This document shows positions 42,814 through 52,361 of a stretch of DNA of 64,000 nucleotides, piece by piece (positions within the stretch are counted from its first letter, which is position 1; the number at the start of each line of letters is the position of its first letter). The stretch is taken from NCBI GenBank assembly GCA_035347995.1, contig DAOPQD010000001.1, positions 78,929 to 142,928 on the forward strand. Reading direction: 5' to 3'. Under the pieces are notes generated by a model. The model was not told where the DNA came from. It searched no databases and was given only the letters and a program-made list of their open reading frames with translations. The translations under genes and the position numbers were made by a program. This stretch comes from JAAZNO01 sp012798275. GTDB lineage: Bacteria; Chloroflexota; Anaerolineae; B4-G1; SLSP01.

Positions 42814-44290
42814 GCGCCTCCGAGGGGGTGGGGCGCTTTCCCCCGACTAAATAGCCCAGCGACTCCACGGTGACTTCGGGAGTGGGCAACGGCGGCAGCA
42901 TCTCCCCGTTGAAGAAAACGACCACGCGGTCGCTGTACGTGAGGATCTCGTCCAGGTCGGCGGAGGTGAAGAGGATGGCGGCGCCGCTGTTGCGCCGTTT
43001 GAGTAGCTGCTCCCACACCCAGCGGGTGGATTCCATGTCCAGCCCGCGGGTAGGATGCTCCAGAATCAGCACCCGCAGATCGGGCGGTTGGAGCGCCAGC
43101 AGCAGGCGCTGTTGGTTGCCGCCGGAGAGCGCCTCTACCGGCGTCTCGGGCGTGCCTTTGATGTTGAAGAAGGCGATTTGCTCGCGGGTGTAAGCGGCAT
43201 TGGCCTCCCAGTCTATGAAGAAGGGGGTGCTGCGGCGTAAGGGAAAGTGTTCGGCGAGGCTCAGCCCGCGCACCAGCCCCTCAGCGAGGCGATCGGCGGG
43301 CAACAGGCTGATGCCGCGCGCCATGAACTCGCGGTAGCTCCGGTTCACCAGCTCTTCACCGGCGAGGCGGATGCTGCCCGTCTTGGGGCGCAACAGGCCC
43401 GCCAGCGCCCGCAAGTACAGCGATTGTCCGCTCCCTTCCATACCGGCGAAGCCGATGACCTCACCCGCTCGCACTTCCAGATCGCCGCCGGTCACGGTCA
43501 GGCGATAGCCGGGGATGGTGAGCCCCCGCGCTGCGAGGAGCGTTTCGCCCAGCGGCACGGCGGTCTTATCCGGGAGGGCGAGGCTTTGTCCGAACATTAG
43601 CCGCACCAATGTCTCAAGCGGGACGGGCATCTTTTCGTGGCCGGTGACCTGGCCCAGGCGCAGGACGGTCACCTCGTCGCACAGGGCTTCGACCTCTTCC
43701 AGTTTGTGGGAGACGAAGACGATGCTTTTGCCCTCTGCCTTTGCCAGCCGGCGCAAGGTGGCAAAGAGTTGCACCTTTTGCGGCGCGGAGATGCCCGTCG
43801 TAGGCTCATCGAGGATGAGGACTTCAGCGCCCAGCGCCAGCAGGCGGAGGATCTCCAGCTGCTGGCGTTCGCCGACGGTCATCCGTTCGACCGGCGCCTC
43901 GGGATCGAGGGGAAAGTCGAAGCGCTGCGCCAGGCTCAGCAGCTGTTGGCGCGCCTCACGGCGTTTGGGGATCAGGCGGTTGTCGAAGCCCAGGAGGAAA
44001 TTCTCCAGCGCCGTGATGGGCGGGAAGTCGAGCGGATCCTGGTGCAACATGCCGATGCCGGCGGCGATCGCCTCGGCAGGCGAGGCGAAATTGACCGGGT
44101 GCCCGTCAACGCGAATTTCTCCGGCGTCTTTGGCTTGATAGCCGGAGAGGATTTTCATCAGCGTGGTCTTGCCCGCGCCGTTTTCGCCCAGCAAGCCGTG
44201 GATGCCGCCCGGCTCCAGGGTTAACGAGATGCCGTCGTTAGCGCGGACGGGACCAAAGGCCTTGTGGATGTTTTCCAGTGCGATGCGCAT
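42803..44290 (-). CDS. BMP-type ABC transporter ATP-binding protein, two nucleotide-binding domains
   Basis: A 495-residue cytoplasmic protein with two ABC domains. Domain 1 has Walker A GENGAGKTT near residue 36 and Walker B VLILDEPT near residue 158, with MTVGERQQLEI in the signature place. Domain 2 has a degenerate Walker A (GMEGSGQSLYLRAL, lacking the Lys-Ser/Thr), signature LSGGNQQRLLL near 398 and LRVLILEHPT in place of Walker B. This asymmetry (active first half, degenerate second half) is normal for sugar and nucleoside (NupA, RbsA, MglA-like) importers. It follows the binding-protein gene after a stem-loop and overlaps the first permease gene. Confidence 0.93.
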   Translation of the reverse strand: MRIALENIHKAFGPVRANDGISLTLEPGGIHGLLGENGAGKTTLMKILSGYQAKDAGEIRVDGHPVNFASPAEAIAAGIGMLHQDPLDFPPITALENFLLGFDNRLIPKRREARQQLLSLAQRFDFPLDPEAPVERMTVGERQQLEILRLLALGAEVLILDEPTTGISAPQKVQLFATLRRLAKAEGKSIVFVSHKLEEVEALCDEVTVLRLGQVTGHEKMPVPLETLVRLMFGQSLALPDKTAVPLGETLLAARGLTIPGYRLTVTGGDLEVRAGEVIGFAGMEGSGQSLYLRALAGLLRPKTGSIRLAGEELVNRSYREFMARGISLLPADRLAEGLVRGLSLAEHFPLRRSTPFFIDWEANAAYTREQIAFFNIKGTPETPVEALSGGNQQRLLLALQPPDLRVLILEHPTRGLDMESTRWVWEQLLKRRNSGAAILFTSADLDEILTYSDRVVVFFNGEMLPPLPTPEVTVESLGYLVGGKRPTPSEAHET

Positions 44291-44310
44291 GGTGTCTGGC
44301 TCGTTGGGAA

Positions 44311-44349
44311 GGCACAGGGACGCCCGGCGGCTGCCGGCGTCTCTGTGCC
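44311..44349 (-). terminator. intercistronic stem-loop between binding-protein and ATPase genes
   Basis: GGCACAGGGACGCCCGGC pairs with GCCGGCGTCTCTGTGCC (about 16 paired bases, two mismatches or bulges) in the 78-bp gap. Such hairpins after a periplasmic binding-protein gene usually stabilise its mRNA or partly terminate transcription. Confidence 0.65.
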
Positions 44350-44368
44350 TTTCAGGGTGATGGGCGAC

Positions 44369-45559
44369 TTACTTGCTGGGACCGACGATCCCTTCGAGGA
44401 GCTGCGGTGAATTCCAGATCGCCTCTTCGGTAGCGACTTCGCCTGCCGCGAGCCACGGGGTGCCGTCCTGCCAGTTCAGTGGACCGACGAAGAGGCCGCC
44501 CCAGCCTTTTTGGGCCAGATAGCCGATGTAGTCATCCACTTTGGCTTTCCATTCCGCCGTGGTCGCCGGGCCGTACACATAGCCGGCCGCGGACGTGTCG
44601 CGGTTGTTGATGTCCTTCCAGTCGGGGGGCGCCCAGGTCCAGTGTTTCTTCCAGGTGCCATCGCGCACCTGCGTGATCATTTGCAGGTAGCCGGGGCCCC
44701 AGTTGAAATACGGCACGCCAAGGCAGACCTGAGGCGCGACCTCGCAGGCGTTGCGGTAATCGTAGGGCACGGCGAACACCCGCTGCCCCTGGTCGGCGCG
44801 CTGCTTGGTCACCACGGTCGCTTCGGTCGTGTCAATGCCCGACATGATCACATCCACGCCGGCGTTGAAGAGGTCGTTGGCTGCCTCGGTGGGATCGAGC
44901 GTGACGCCGGGAATGTTGAACCAGAAGCCGATCCAGGTGACGGTGAACTTGAGGTCGTTGGGATCCTTGCCACGATAGTTCGCGTAGCAATAGCGCGCAC
45001 CGAGATAGGCCGCATTGACCAGCCGTCGCGTCTCATTGTTAATCAGGGGACCAAGGTAGCCGATGTGACCGGTCTCGGTGGCCATGGCGGCATTGCAGCC
45101 GGCGATGGCCTTCATGAATTCCGCCTGACCCATGTAGTTGCCCAGGTTCTTGGGGCTGCCCTCGTCGAGGGCGTGATCGCCGGAAATGTTGATGAAGACC
45201 ACTTCGGGGTACTTCGCGGCGACGACGTCAGTGTCGTCCTGAAAATCGTCGGAAGTGGTCAGGATGATTTGGGCCCCTTGCGCGACCATGTCATCCACTT
45301 GCTGCTCCAGGGTGGTTTCCGGACGATCTGCCGAATTCATCTTATCCAGGTAGATCATCTTGGCGCCGGGCAGTTTTTCTTCGACATAGCGCCCGGCCTC
45401 ATAGTGCGCCTCACTCCAGCCGTGATCGTTGTACGGACCCACGAGAATCACGCCAAAGACGATTTCTTTGGCTTCCTCGGTCTTGGGGCCGCAAGCGCTG
45501 GCGAGCAGCGCTACGATAAAGAGGACTGCCAGGCTCTTCCAAATAGTTTTCTGGGACAT
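44369..45559 (-). CDS. BMP-family substrate-binding lipoprotein of an ABC importer
   Basis: A 396-residue exported lipoprotein with lipobox LASAC (Cys near residue 23). The mature part is a BMP/PnrA/Med-type binding protein: IVFGVILVGPYNDHGWSEAHYEAGR near residue 33-57, VDDMVAQGAQIILTTS, then IGYLGPLINNETRR near residue 168 and NAGVDVIMSGIDTTEATV near residue 230. BMP proteins bind nucleosides (PnrA, BmpA), autoinducer-2-like ligands or riboflavin (RfuA). With cofE and F420 reductase downstream, a nucleoside or deazaflavin-like ligand is conceivable but unproven. AAGGAGG precedes the ATG at 45559. First gene of the transporter unit. Confidence 0.93.
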   Translation of the reverse strand: MSQKTIWKSLAVLFIVALLASACGPKTEEAKEIVFGVILVGPYNDHGWSEAHYEAGRYVEEKLPGAKMIYLDKMNSADRPETTLEQQVDDMVAQGAQIILTTSDDFQDDTDVVAAKYPEVVFINISGDHALDEGSPKNLGNYMGQAEFMKAIAGCNAAMATETGHIGYLGPLINNETRRLVNAAYLGARYCYANYRGKDPNDLKFTVTWIGFWFNIPGVTLDPTEAANDLFNAGVDVIMSGIDTTEATVVTKQRADQGQRVFAVPYDYRNACEVAPQVCLGVPYFNWGPGYLQMITQVRDGTWKKHWTWAPPDWKDINNRDTSAAGYVYGPATTAEWKAKVDDYIGYLAQKGWGGLFVGPLNWQDGTPWLAAGEVATEEAIWNSPQLLEGIVGPSK

Positions 45560-45672
45560 AGGACCTCCTTCGCGTGTATTAAGGGTTGCGGGAAACCGAC
45601 ACTGGCCGGCCGTAGAGCGGGGCTCTCTGGCCTGCTAACCTTAGTGTAGCACAACCCCTGAAAACAGGCAAC

Positions 45673-45735
45673 GTGAGCCGTGAGTAGTGAGCAGAGAGCC
45701 GTCGTTCGCACGTACGCGCCTTCCTACGTTCGGCA
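45673..45735. repeat. heptamer array followed by four-unit octamer array (GTTCGCAC family)
   Basis: 45673-45700: GTGAGCC, GTGAGTA, GTGAGCA, GAGAGCC. 45704-45735: GTTCGCAC, GTACGCGC, CTTCCTAC, GTTCGGCA. The pair lies 6 bp after the DUF2344 gene stop and upstream of the binding-protein gene. Confidence 0.7.
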
Positions 45736-45741
45736 GGGCGC

Positions 45742-46494
45742 TCAAGCGGAAGGGTCCGGGGCCGGTTCGGCGAGCAAAAGTGCCGTGCGAGTGCAGCGAC
45801 GGGGCGCGTCCGCCAATCCCAGCGCGCTGAGCACTTCATCGGGGCGGCCAGTAGCGCCTGCCCGCGCTTTCAGGCGCATGTCGAGCGTTACCGTCCAGGG
45901 CGCTGCCGCCGGCGCGACGCTGAGAGCTTCGAGGAGCTGCCGCAGGTCGTAGTGTTGATGGCGACGTCGGCCGCGTTTGGCGCGCAGCACGCTTTCTTCT
46001 TCCAGGAGTGCTGCACAGGCCGCTTCCGCCGCTGCGAGTTCCACCTGGCGCAGTAGGACGCGGTAGGTAGCGGCTGCCAGCTGCTCCGAGAGGGCCGGCG
46101 CGTCTTCGGGGACCAGCTCGACGTTCACGAGGCGCATGGCGGGCGGCAGCTGTCCCTCAAGCGCCGCGTTGATGGCCGCCGGTTCGAGCGGTTCGGTGAG
46201 CCAGAGGTCGAGCCATTCGGCGTCACCGCCGCAGCCAGTAGGGAGCGGCGCGGCGAACTGCATCTTCGGCCGGGGATTGAATCCCTGGCTGTAGCGCAGC
46301 GGCATCCCGGCGCGACGCACAGCGCGTTCCCAGAGCCGTCCCAAATCCAGCACGGAGACGTAAGCCAGCGGCCCGGCAGTGGCAAACGTCACTCGCACGC
46401 GGGTAGAGGGGCCGGGGAGCGGAGGGGCAGGGGAGCAAGGGAGAGAGGGAGAAGGGGAGAGAGGGGAAGCGGGATTAATTTGTTGGTTACTCAT
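45742..46494 (-). CDS. DUF2344 (TIGR03936) radical-SAM-associated protein
   Basis: A 250-residue soluble protein. From about residue 30 it follows the DUF2344 pattern: VRVTFATAGPLAYVSVLDLGRLWERAVRRAGMPLRYSQGFNPRPKM. In other bacteria this domain follows or is fused to a B12-binding radical SAM protein, which here is the gene just upstream. Its biochemical role is unknown to me. The first 30 residues are a Ser/Pro/Leu-rich tail encoded by an 8-bp tandem array, and the start ATG lies in a GTAATGA heptamer with the preceding GTAAGGC giving the Shine-Dalgarno. In-frame GTG codons at the VRV segment are alternative starts. Confidence 0.85.
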   Translation of the reverse strand: MSNQQINPASPLSPSPSLPCSPAPPLPGPSTRVRVTFATAGPLAYVSVLDLGRLWERAVRRAGMPLRYSQGFNPRPKMQFAAPLPTGCGGDAEWLDLWLTEPLEPAAINAALEGQLPPAMRLVNVELVPEDAPALSEQLAAATYRVLLRQVELAAAEAACAALLEEESVLRAKRGRRRHQHYDLRQLLEALSVAPAAAPWTVTLDMRLKARAGATGRPDEVLSALGLADAPRRCTRTALLLAEPAPDPSA

Positions 46495-46511
46495 TACGCC
46501 TTACCCATTAC
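46411..46511 (-). repeat. composite heptamer plus octamer array forming the 5' end of the DUF2344 gene
   Basis: Minus strand: four heptamers GTAATGG, GTAAGGC, GTAATGA, GTAACCA (46511-46484), a short spacer, then seven octamers of the GCAGGGGA family, read as pyrimidine-rich on the coding strand (46466-46411). The intergenic composite at 39088-39236 has the same order. Confidence 0.85.
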
Positions 46512-46520
46512 TTATTTCTG

Positions 46521-48542
46521 CTATTGTGGACATTGCCATTCGGGACTGCGCAGCTGCGGGTAGTGCTGCAGGATGCCGCAGGCGTGACAGGTCTCGCGGC
46601 AGTCGCTCAGGAATTCGCCTGCCCGGCTGCGACGCGCGTCTTGTAGCAGAAAACGCTTTTCCACCCCGCTGAGCAGGTGATCCCATGGAAAGACCTCGTC
46701 CTCGGTGCGCGGGCGGTACAGGAAATACTCGCGCAGCGCGGCGACCGAGCCGAAAAGCGCTGGCGCTATCTCGGCGAGGGCCTGTTCCCAGGCGTCGAGG
46801 TTCCACCATTCATCCCAGGCGTCGAAGCGGGCCCCCAGCTGCCAGGCGCGTTCGATGAGGGCGTTGAGCCGCCGGTCGCCCCGCGTGAGCAGCGCTTCGA
46901 TACTGGTGGCGGCGTATTTGTTCCACGAGACTTTGAGGCCCCGTCCGCGCAGGTGCTGAAACAGCAGCGCTTGCCGGCGCGCGATGGTCTCCGCATCCGC
47001 AAGAGCTTCCCATTGAAAGGCGGTCTGCGGTTTGGGAACGAACGTGCTGACGCTCACGTGGATTTCGGTCTTGCGTCCCCCAAAGCGCACGCCGATGCGG
47101 CGCAGTTCGTGCGCCAGGTCCACGATGGCGAGGACGTCCTCATCGGTCTCTCCGGGCAGGCCGATCATGAAGTAGAGTTTGAGGGTGCGCCAGCCGCGTT
47201 GGAAGACTTCCCCGGCGAGGGTGAGGAGATCCTCGGTGCGGATGTCTTTGTTGATGCGGCGGCGTAGCGCTTCGGTGGCGGCTTCGGGCGCGAAGGTGAA
47301 GCCGGATTTGCGGCTGCCGGTCAACCCCTCGGCCAGGGCGACGGAGAAAGCGTCAATGCGCAGGCTGGGCAGCGAAAACCCCAGGTGCAGCTCGGCGCAT
47401 TGCTGTTGGAGCGTCTGCAGCAGCGTCTCGATTTCGGTGTGATCGGCGGAGGAGAGCGAGAGGAAGCCGATTTCGTTGTAGCCGGTGGCGGCGGCGATGG
47501 CGAAGACGTCGCTGGCGATCTCCGCAGCGGGGCGTTCACGCACGGGGCGGGTGATGATGCCCGCCTGGCAGAAGCGGCAGCCGCGCGTGCAACCGCGTTG
47601 AATCTCGATGACGCCGCGATCGTGGGTCGTCTCGATGTTGGGGACGATTTGCCGGATGGGAGTGGGGGGCAGCGTGCCTACGATGCGGCGTTGGATGCGC
47701 GGCGGCGCCTCGGCGATCAACGGCGTGATCCCGGCGAAATCGCCCTCGCGGGTGTATTCCGGGCGGTAGAAACGTGGCACGTACAGCCCCTCAATACGGA
47801 GCAGCGCGCGGAGCTGCGCCTCACGGGGCAGGGCGCGCGCCGCCTGATAAGCCTCTAGCAGCTCCAGAATGACCTCTTCCGCCTCGCCGATGACAAAGAC
47901 ATCGAAGAAGTCGCTGATGGGTTCCGGGTTGAAGGCGCCGTGTCCGCCGCCGATGACGAGGGGATGGCGCTCATCCCGCTCGGCGGCGTGGAGGGGAATC
48001 CCGGCGAGATCGAGCAGCTCCAGCGTGTTGGTGAAGAGCTGCTCGTAAGCCGTGCTGATGGCGAGGATATCGAAGGCGGCGACGGGACGATAGCTTTCCA
48101 GCGTGTAGAGCGGCAAGCCGGCCTGCCGGAGGGCAGCGATCATGTCCGGCGCGGGCAGGTAGGTGCGTTCCGCCAGGGTGTCCTCGCGGCGATTGAGCAG
48201 GTCGTAGAGGATCTGCAGCGCAAAGTTGGACATCCCCAGGTCGTAGAGATCGGGGAAGGCGAGGCAGACGCGCGTGTGGACTTCATCCCATGGCTTGTGG
48301 ATGGCGTTGAATTCCCCGCCGACATAGCGTCCCGGCTTCTGAACGCGGTGCAGCAGGGCCTCGAGGCTTTCCCAGGAGAGGGGCGGGAGAGTGGCTGCTG
48401 GTTGCTGGAAGCTGGAAGCTGGATGCTGGAAGCTGGAAGCTGGTTGCTGGAAGCTGGGAGCTGGTTGCTGGAAGCTGGATGCTGGATGCTGGATGCTGGG
48501 AGCTGGGTGCTGGGTGCTGGAAGCTGGATGCTGGCTGCTCAC
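46521..48542 (-). CDS. B12-binding domain/radical SAM protein (TIGR03960 family)
   Basis: A protein of about 673 residues. After a repeat-derived N-terminus (residues 2-50) come LLHRVQKPGRYVGGEFNAIHKPW, the family start, a B12-binding-like domain (about 80-230, LVIGGGHGAFNPEP), and the radical SAM barrel with cluster motif CTRGCRFC near residue 324, which binds [4Fe-4S] and S-adenosylmethionine. A Cys-rich tail (CRETCHACGIL) closes the protein. Partner of the DUF2344 protein encoded 26 bp downstream; the reaction is unknown to me. GTG 48542 is the best start because in-frame codons upstream belong to a shadow of yjbQ, but no Shine-Dalgarno is visible. Confidence 0.88.
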   Translation of the reverse strand: MSSQHPASSTQHPAPSIQHPASSFQQPAPSFQQPASSFQHPASSFQQPAATLPPLSWESLEALLHRVQKPGRYVGGEFNAIHKPWDEVHTRVCLAFPDLYDLGMSNFALQILYDLLNRREDTLAERTYLPAPDMIAALRQAGLPLYTLESYRPVAAFDILAISTAYEQLFTNTLELLDLAGIPLHAAERDERHPLVIGGGHGAFNPEPISDFFDVFVIGEAEEVILELLEAYQAARALPREAQLRALLRIEGLYVPRFYRPEYTREGDFAGITPLIAEAPPRIQRRIVGTLPPTPIRQIVPNIETTHDRGVIEIQRGCTRGCRFCQAGIITRPVRERPAAEIASDVFAIAAATGYNEIGFLSLSSADHTEIETLLQTLQQQCAELHLGFSLPSLRIDAFSVALAEGLTGSRKSGFTFAPEAATEALRRRINKDIRTEDLLTLAGEVFQRGWRTLKLYFMIGLPGETDEDVLAIVDLAHELRRIGVRFGGRKTEIHVSVSTFVPKPQTAFQWEALADAETIARRQALLFQHLRGRGLKVSWNKYAATSIEALLTRGDRRLNALIERAWQLGARFDAWDEWWNLDAWEQALAEIAPALFGSVAALREYFLYRPRTEDEVFPWDHLLSGVEKRFLLQDARRSRAGEFLSDCRETCHACGILQHYPQLRSPEWQCPQ
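48394..48540 (-). repeat. 7-bp tandem array, 21 units, coding for seven heptapeptides
   Basis: Plus-strand units of the form GNNGCTG (GAAGCTG, GATGCTG, GTTGCTG, GGAGCTG) in unbroken register from 48394 to 48540, 147 bp. Since three units equal seven codons, the minus-strand frame reads a repeated S-F-Q-Q/H-P-A-S heptapeptide. Confidence 0.9.
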
Positions 48543-48552
48543 TATTTGCTCA

Positions 48553-48957
48553 CTATTCGCCGGCAGCGATGACGCGGAGCCAGATGTGGCGGCGGCGGGG
48601 ACCGTCGAACTCGGCGAAGAAAACCCCTTGCCACTGACCCAGTTGGAGCTGGTGGCGGGTGATGAGGATGAAATGGTCGCTGCCCACCAACACCGATTTG
48701 ACGTGCGCCGGCGCATTGCCCTCGCTGTGCGTGTACGGCAGCCCCGGCGGGACCATGCGCTCCAGCACCATCGCCAGATCGCGCTCGACGGCAGGGTCCC
48801 AGTTCTCGTTGAGGACGATGCCGGCGGTCGTGTGCGGGCAGAAGAGAAAACAGACGCCTTCCTCGATGGGGGCTTCGGCGATGGCTTGTTCGATCTCCGC
48901 TGTAATGTCCAGGAGATCCACCTTCGTGCGGGTCTGAATTTCGATTTGTTTGAACAT
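48553..48957 (-). CDS. yjbQ: YjbQ-family (UPF0047) protein
   Basis: A 134-residue cytosolic protein of the YjbQ family, linked in some bacteria to a weak thiamine-phosphate synthase activity. Family motifs: FCPHTTAGIVLNENWDPAVERDL near residue 39, HSEGNAPAHVKSVLVGSDHFILI near residue 77, LGQWQGVFFAEFDGPRRRHI near residue 105. The three His residues and the C-terminal DGPR are intact. An IS element ends immediately before its ATG, so the original link to the rpoD transcription unit is cut. The present Shine-Dalgarno-like GGTGAG comes from the IS terminus. Confidence 0.9.
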   Translation of the reverse strand: MFKQIEIQTRTKVDLLDITAEIEQAIAEAPIEEGVCFLFCPHTTAGIVLNENWDPAVERDLAMVLERMVPPGLPYTHSEGNAPAHVKSVLVGSDHFILITRHQLQLGQWQGVFFAEFDGPRRRHIWLRVIAAGE

Positions 48958-48962
48958 GGCTT
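48957..48962. repeat. target-site duplication of the IS (left copy; right copy 50776-50781)
   Basis: TGGCTT directly abuts both 18-bp terminal inverted repeats of the element. The left copy overlaps the first base of the yjbQ start codon. Confidence 0.88.
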
Positions 48963-50775
48963 CTCACCATTCGCGTAATCCGTGACCACTATGGTGAATT
49001 CTGTGCCAGGCCACAGTAGATATCGGGAGACAGACCCAGCAATACCAGGATGCGCTCCTGGAGCGGCGTGAGCGGCGTCACGTGTCGCACGGTTCGATCC
49101 GGGAACTGGATGATGGTCAGGGTGACATTGGAGAAGGCTTGTAGCAGGCGCTCGGAGGTTGGCTTGTCCGTGGGCTTTTTGGGATTCTCTTTGTGCAAGC
49201 CCACCAATTGGGCGTTTTCCCGTTTGAGCGCGCGCCGCACGATGAACTCGATCAGGGTCAGCAAGCGCACAGCGATGCTCAACAGGTTGATCAAGCCCGC
49301 CACCTGGTCATCCCGTTTGACGAAGAGCGGGGCAATGGACAGGGGAGCGCCCTTGAAGCGATGAAAACCACGCTCAACTTGCCATTCCTCCCGATAGGTC
49401 AAGACCGCGTCGCCGAGCGACAGGCGTTCAGCAGGCAGGTCTGTGACGTAGGCGCGCCAGCCGAAGCGTTGCCGCAAAGCCGTGATCGCGGCTGTGTCGC
49501 GAATGACGGCGGTGATCTGGTAGCGGACTCGTTCCTCTACGCGCTGGGGACGTTCCGCTGCGCCGCGCCCACGCCCAATATACTTCACCTGCTGTTCGAC
49601 CTGGCGTTCGAAGGTGTAGGAGAGCAATCCCTCCACCTGATACTTCTGCAAAACGGCCTCGGCGGCAGCGACGAGGACGGTCTCTTCTTCGATCTGACGC
49701 TTGCCCCGCCCGCGGGGTGGGGTCAGCGCACTCAACTTGGCTGTGGCACGCTCCAGTCGTCGTTCCAAGCTGCGTTGCTGTGCTTCCGCATACGCCGGGG
49801 AGTGCACAACCAGTACCCGCTCTGTCCACTCCAAGTGCTGACCTCCCTCCTCTGCCGTGCACAACCGAGCCCGTTCATATCCCTGGGCGATAGGGGCATC
49901 CCCTGCCTCAGCGTCTGGAGCATAGATGGGCACGAGCGTATACGTGCCGTCCAGCGCTTCCTGAATCCAGGTGGACAGCGCTTCCGCTGTTTCCCCCACC
50001 AGCGCCAACGGAGTGAGGTAGTGATGTCCCGCAGCGCGAATGTGAACCCGCGTCGCCCAGGCGCTCATCTTGCAGTCACCCACAAACAACAACCCCGCCT
50101 TGACCAGAATCGCCACCACCCGGTCAATGATGGGGATGTACAGCCCATCATCAGCCTGCTCGCCCGACACCACTTCCGTCGCTGCCGGCAAGCCCAAGGG
50201 ATCCAGCGTCGCCATCATCAGTTTGACCTGCCGCAGCGTAGGGTTGTCCTTGCTCTTGCCAAACTGGAACAGGCTATCCTCACCCCCGGCGTGATAGCCC
50301 GAAATGGTCGTGGCGTCCACGCGAGCACGCTCTACCTCCAGGTCGTACACCCGCACCGTGCTTTGACCCAGATCGTGCTCGATCGCGTGCCAGTACTCAG
50401 GCTTGCTCAACATCCGCAACACAATCGTCAAGCGGTCGTCGGTGAAATCAGTGTCCCGAATACTCAAACCGGTCGTCGCTTCCAACGTGGTGTGAGCTTG
50501 CCGTACCCAGTCACGCACCGTCAACTTACGATGATCGCTCTGCGACACGATATGCGCCAGCCAGATCGTCGCCACCCATCCCCAACTCAGTCCCTCCTGC
50601 AACCAGTGGCGTGGAATATGCCGATCCAGTATTGCTGGCAGACCCAATCGCATCATCATCTCGATCAACAGTACAAAGTCGTCAATTCGCTCGGTAGTAA
50701 TGGTTAGTTTGGTGTCCATTCCCCGAGCTTACCAGGAAATTCAGCTTTTGACCAGCCGATTACGCGAATGGTGAG
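48963..50775. mobile_element. complete IS1634-like insertion sequence
   Basis: An 1,813-bp element bounded by a perfect 18-bp inverted repeat, CTCACCATTCGCGTAATC at 48963-48980 and its complement at 50758-50775, and flanked by a 6-bp direct repeat TGGCTT. It contains one full-length transposase gene. The perfect termini and duplication suggest recent insertion. The duplication size fits the IS1634/IS4 superfamily. Family assignment rests on the transposase and is from memory. Confidence 0.9.
48989..50719 (-). CDS. IS1634-family (DUF4277-type) DDE transposase
   Basis: A 576-residue transposase. The N-terminal region with RIDDFVLLIEMMMRLGLPAILDRHIP is the DUF4277-like domain. The RNase-H-like catalytic core starts near residue 130: ARVDATTISGYH (first Asp), LLFVGDCKMSAW near residue 212 (second Asp), and VLTYREEWQVERGFHRFKG near residue 447 (Glu, the YREK-like motif of the IS4 superfamily). 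No frameshift or stop, so the element may still be mobile. The stop codon lies 8 bp inside the left inverted repeat boundary and the start 38 bp from the right one. Confidence 0.92.
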   Translation of the reverse strand: MDTKLTITTERIDDFVLLIEMMMRLGLPAILDRHIPRHWLQEGLSWGWVATIWLAHIVSQSDHRKLTVRDWVRQAHTTLEATTGLSIRDTDFTDDRLTIVLRMLSKPEYWHAIEHDLGQSTVRVYDLEVERARVDATTISGYHAGGEDSLFQFGKSKDNPTLRQVKLMMATLDPLGLPAATEVVSGEQADDGLYIPIIDRVVAILVKAGLLFVGDCKMSAWATRVHIRAAGHHYLTPLALVGETAEALSTWIQEALDGTYTLVPIYAPDAEAGDAPIAQGYERARLCTAEEGGQHLEWTERVLVVHSPAYAEAQQRSLERRLERATAKLSALTPPRGRGKRQIEEETVLVAAAEAVLQKYQVEGLLSYTFERQVEQQVKYIGRGRGAAERPQRVEERVRYQITAVIRDTAAITALRQRFGWRAYVTDLPAERLSLGDAVLTYREEWQVERGFHRFKGAPLSIAPLFVKRDDQVAGLINLLSIAVRLLTLIEFIVRRALKRENAQLVGLHKENPKKPTDKPTSERLLQAFSNVTLTIIQFPDRTVRHVTPLTPLQERILVLLGLSPDIYCGLAQNSP

Positions 50776-50785
50776 TGGCTTCCCT

Positions 50786-52345
<1,560 letters not shown>

Positions 52346-52361
52346 ACAGGTGTGCTCCTCG

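Noticed and set aside
45560..45672. Purine or FMN riboswitch before the BMP lipoprotein
   Set aside because: I could not find the conserved cores of either aptamer; only weak GC hairpins are visible.
48394..48540. Heptamer array as a CRISPR array
   Set aside because: Units are 7 bp with no spacers and it is read as protein-coding sequence; no cas genes are present.
46521..48989. 822-codon form of the B12-radical SAM protein starting at 48989
   Set aside because: The first 149 codons are an off-frame reading of yjbQ; the GTG at 48542 is the earliest sensible start.
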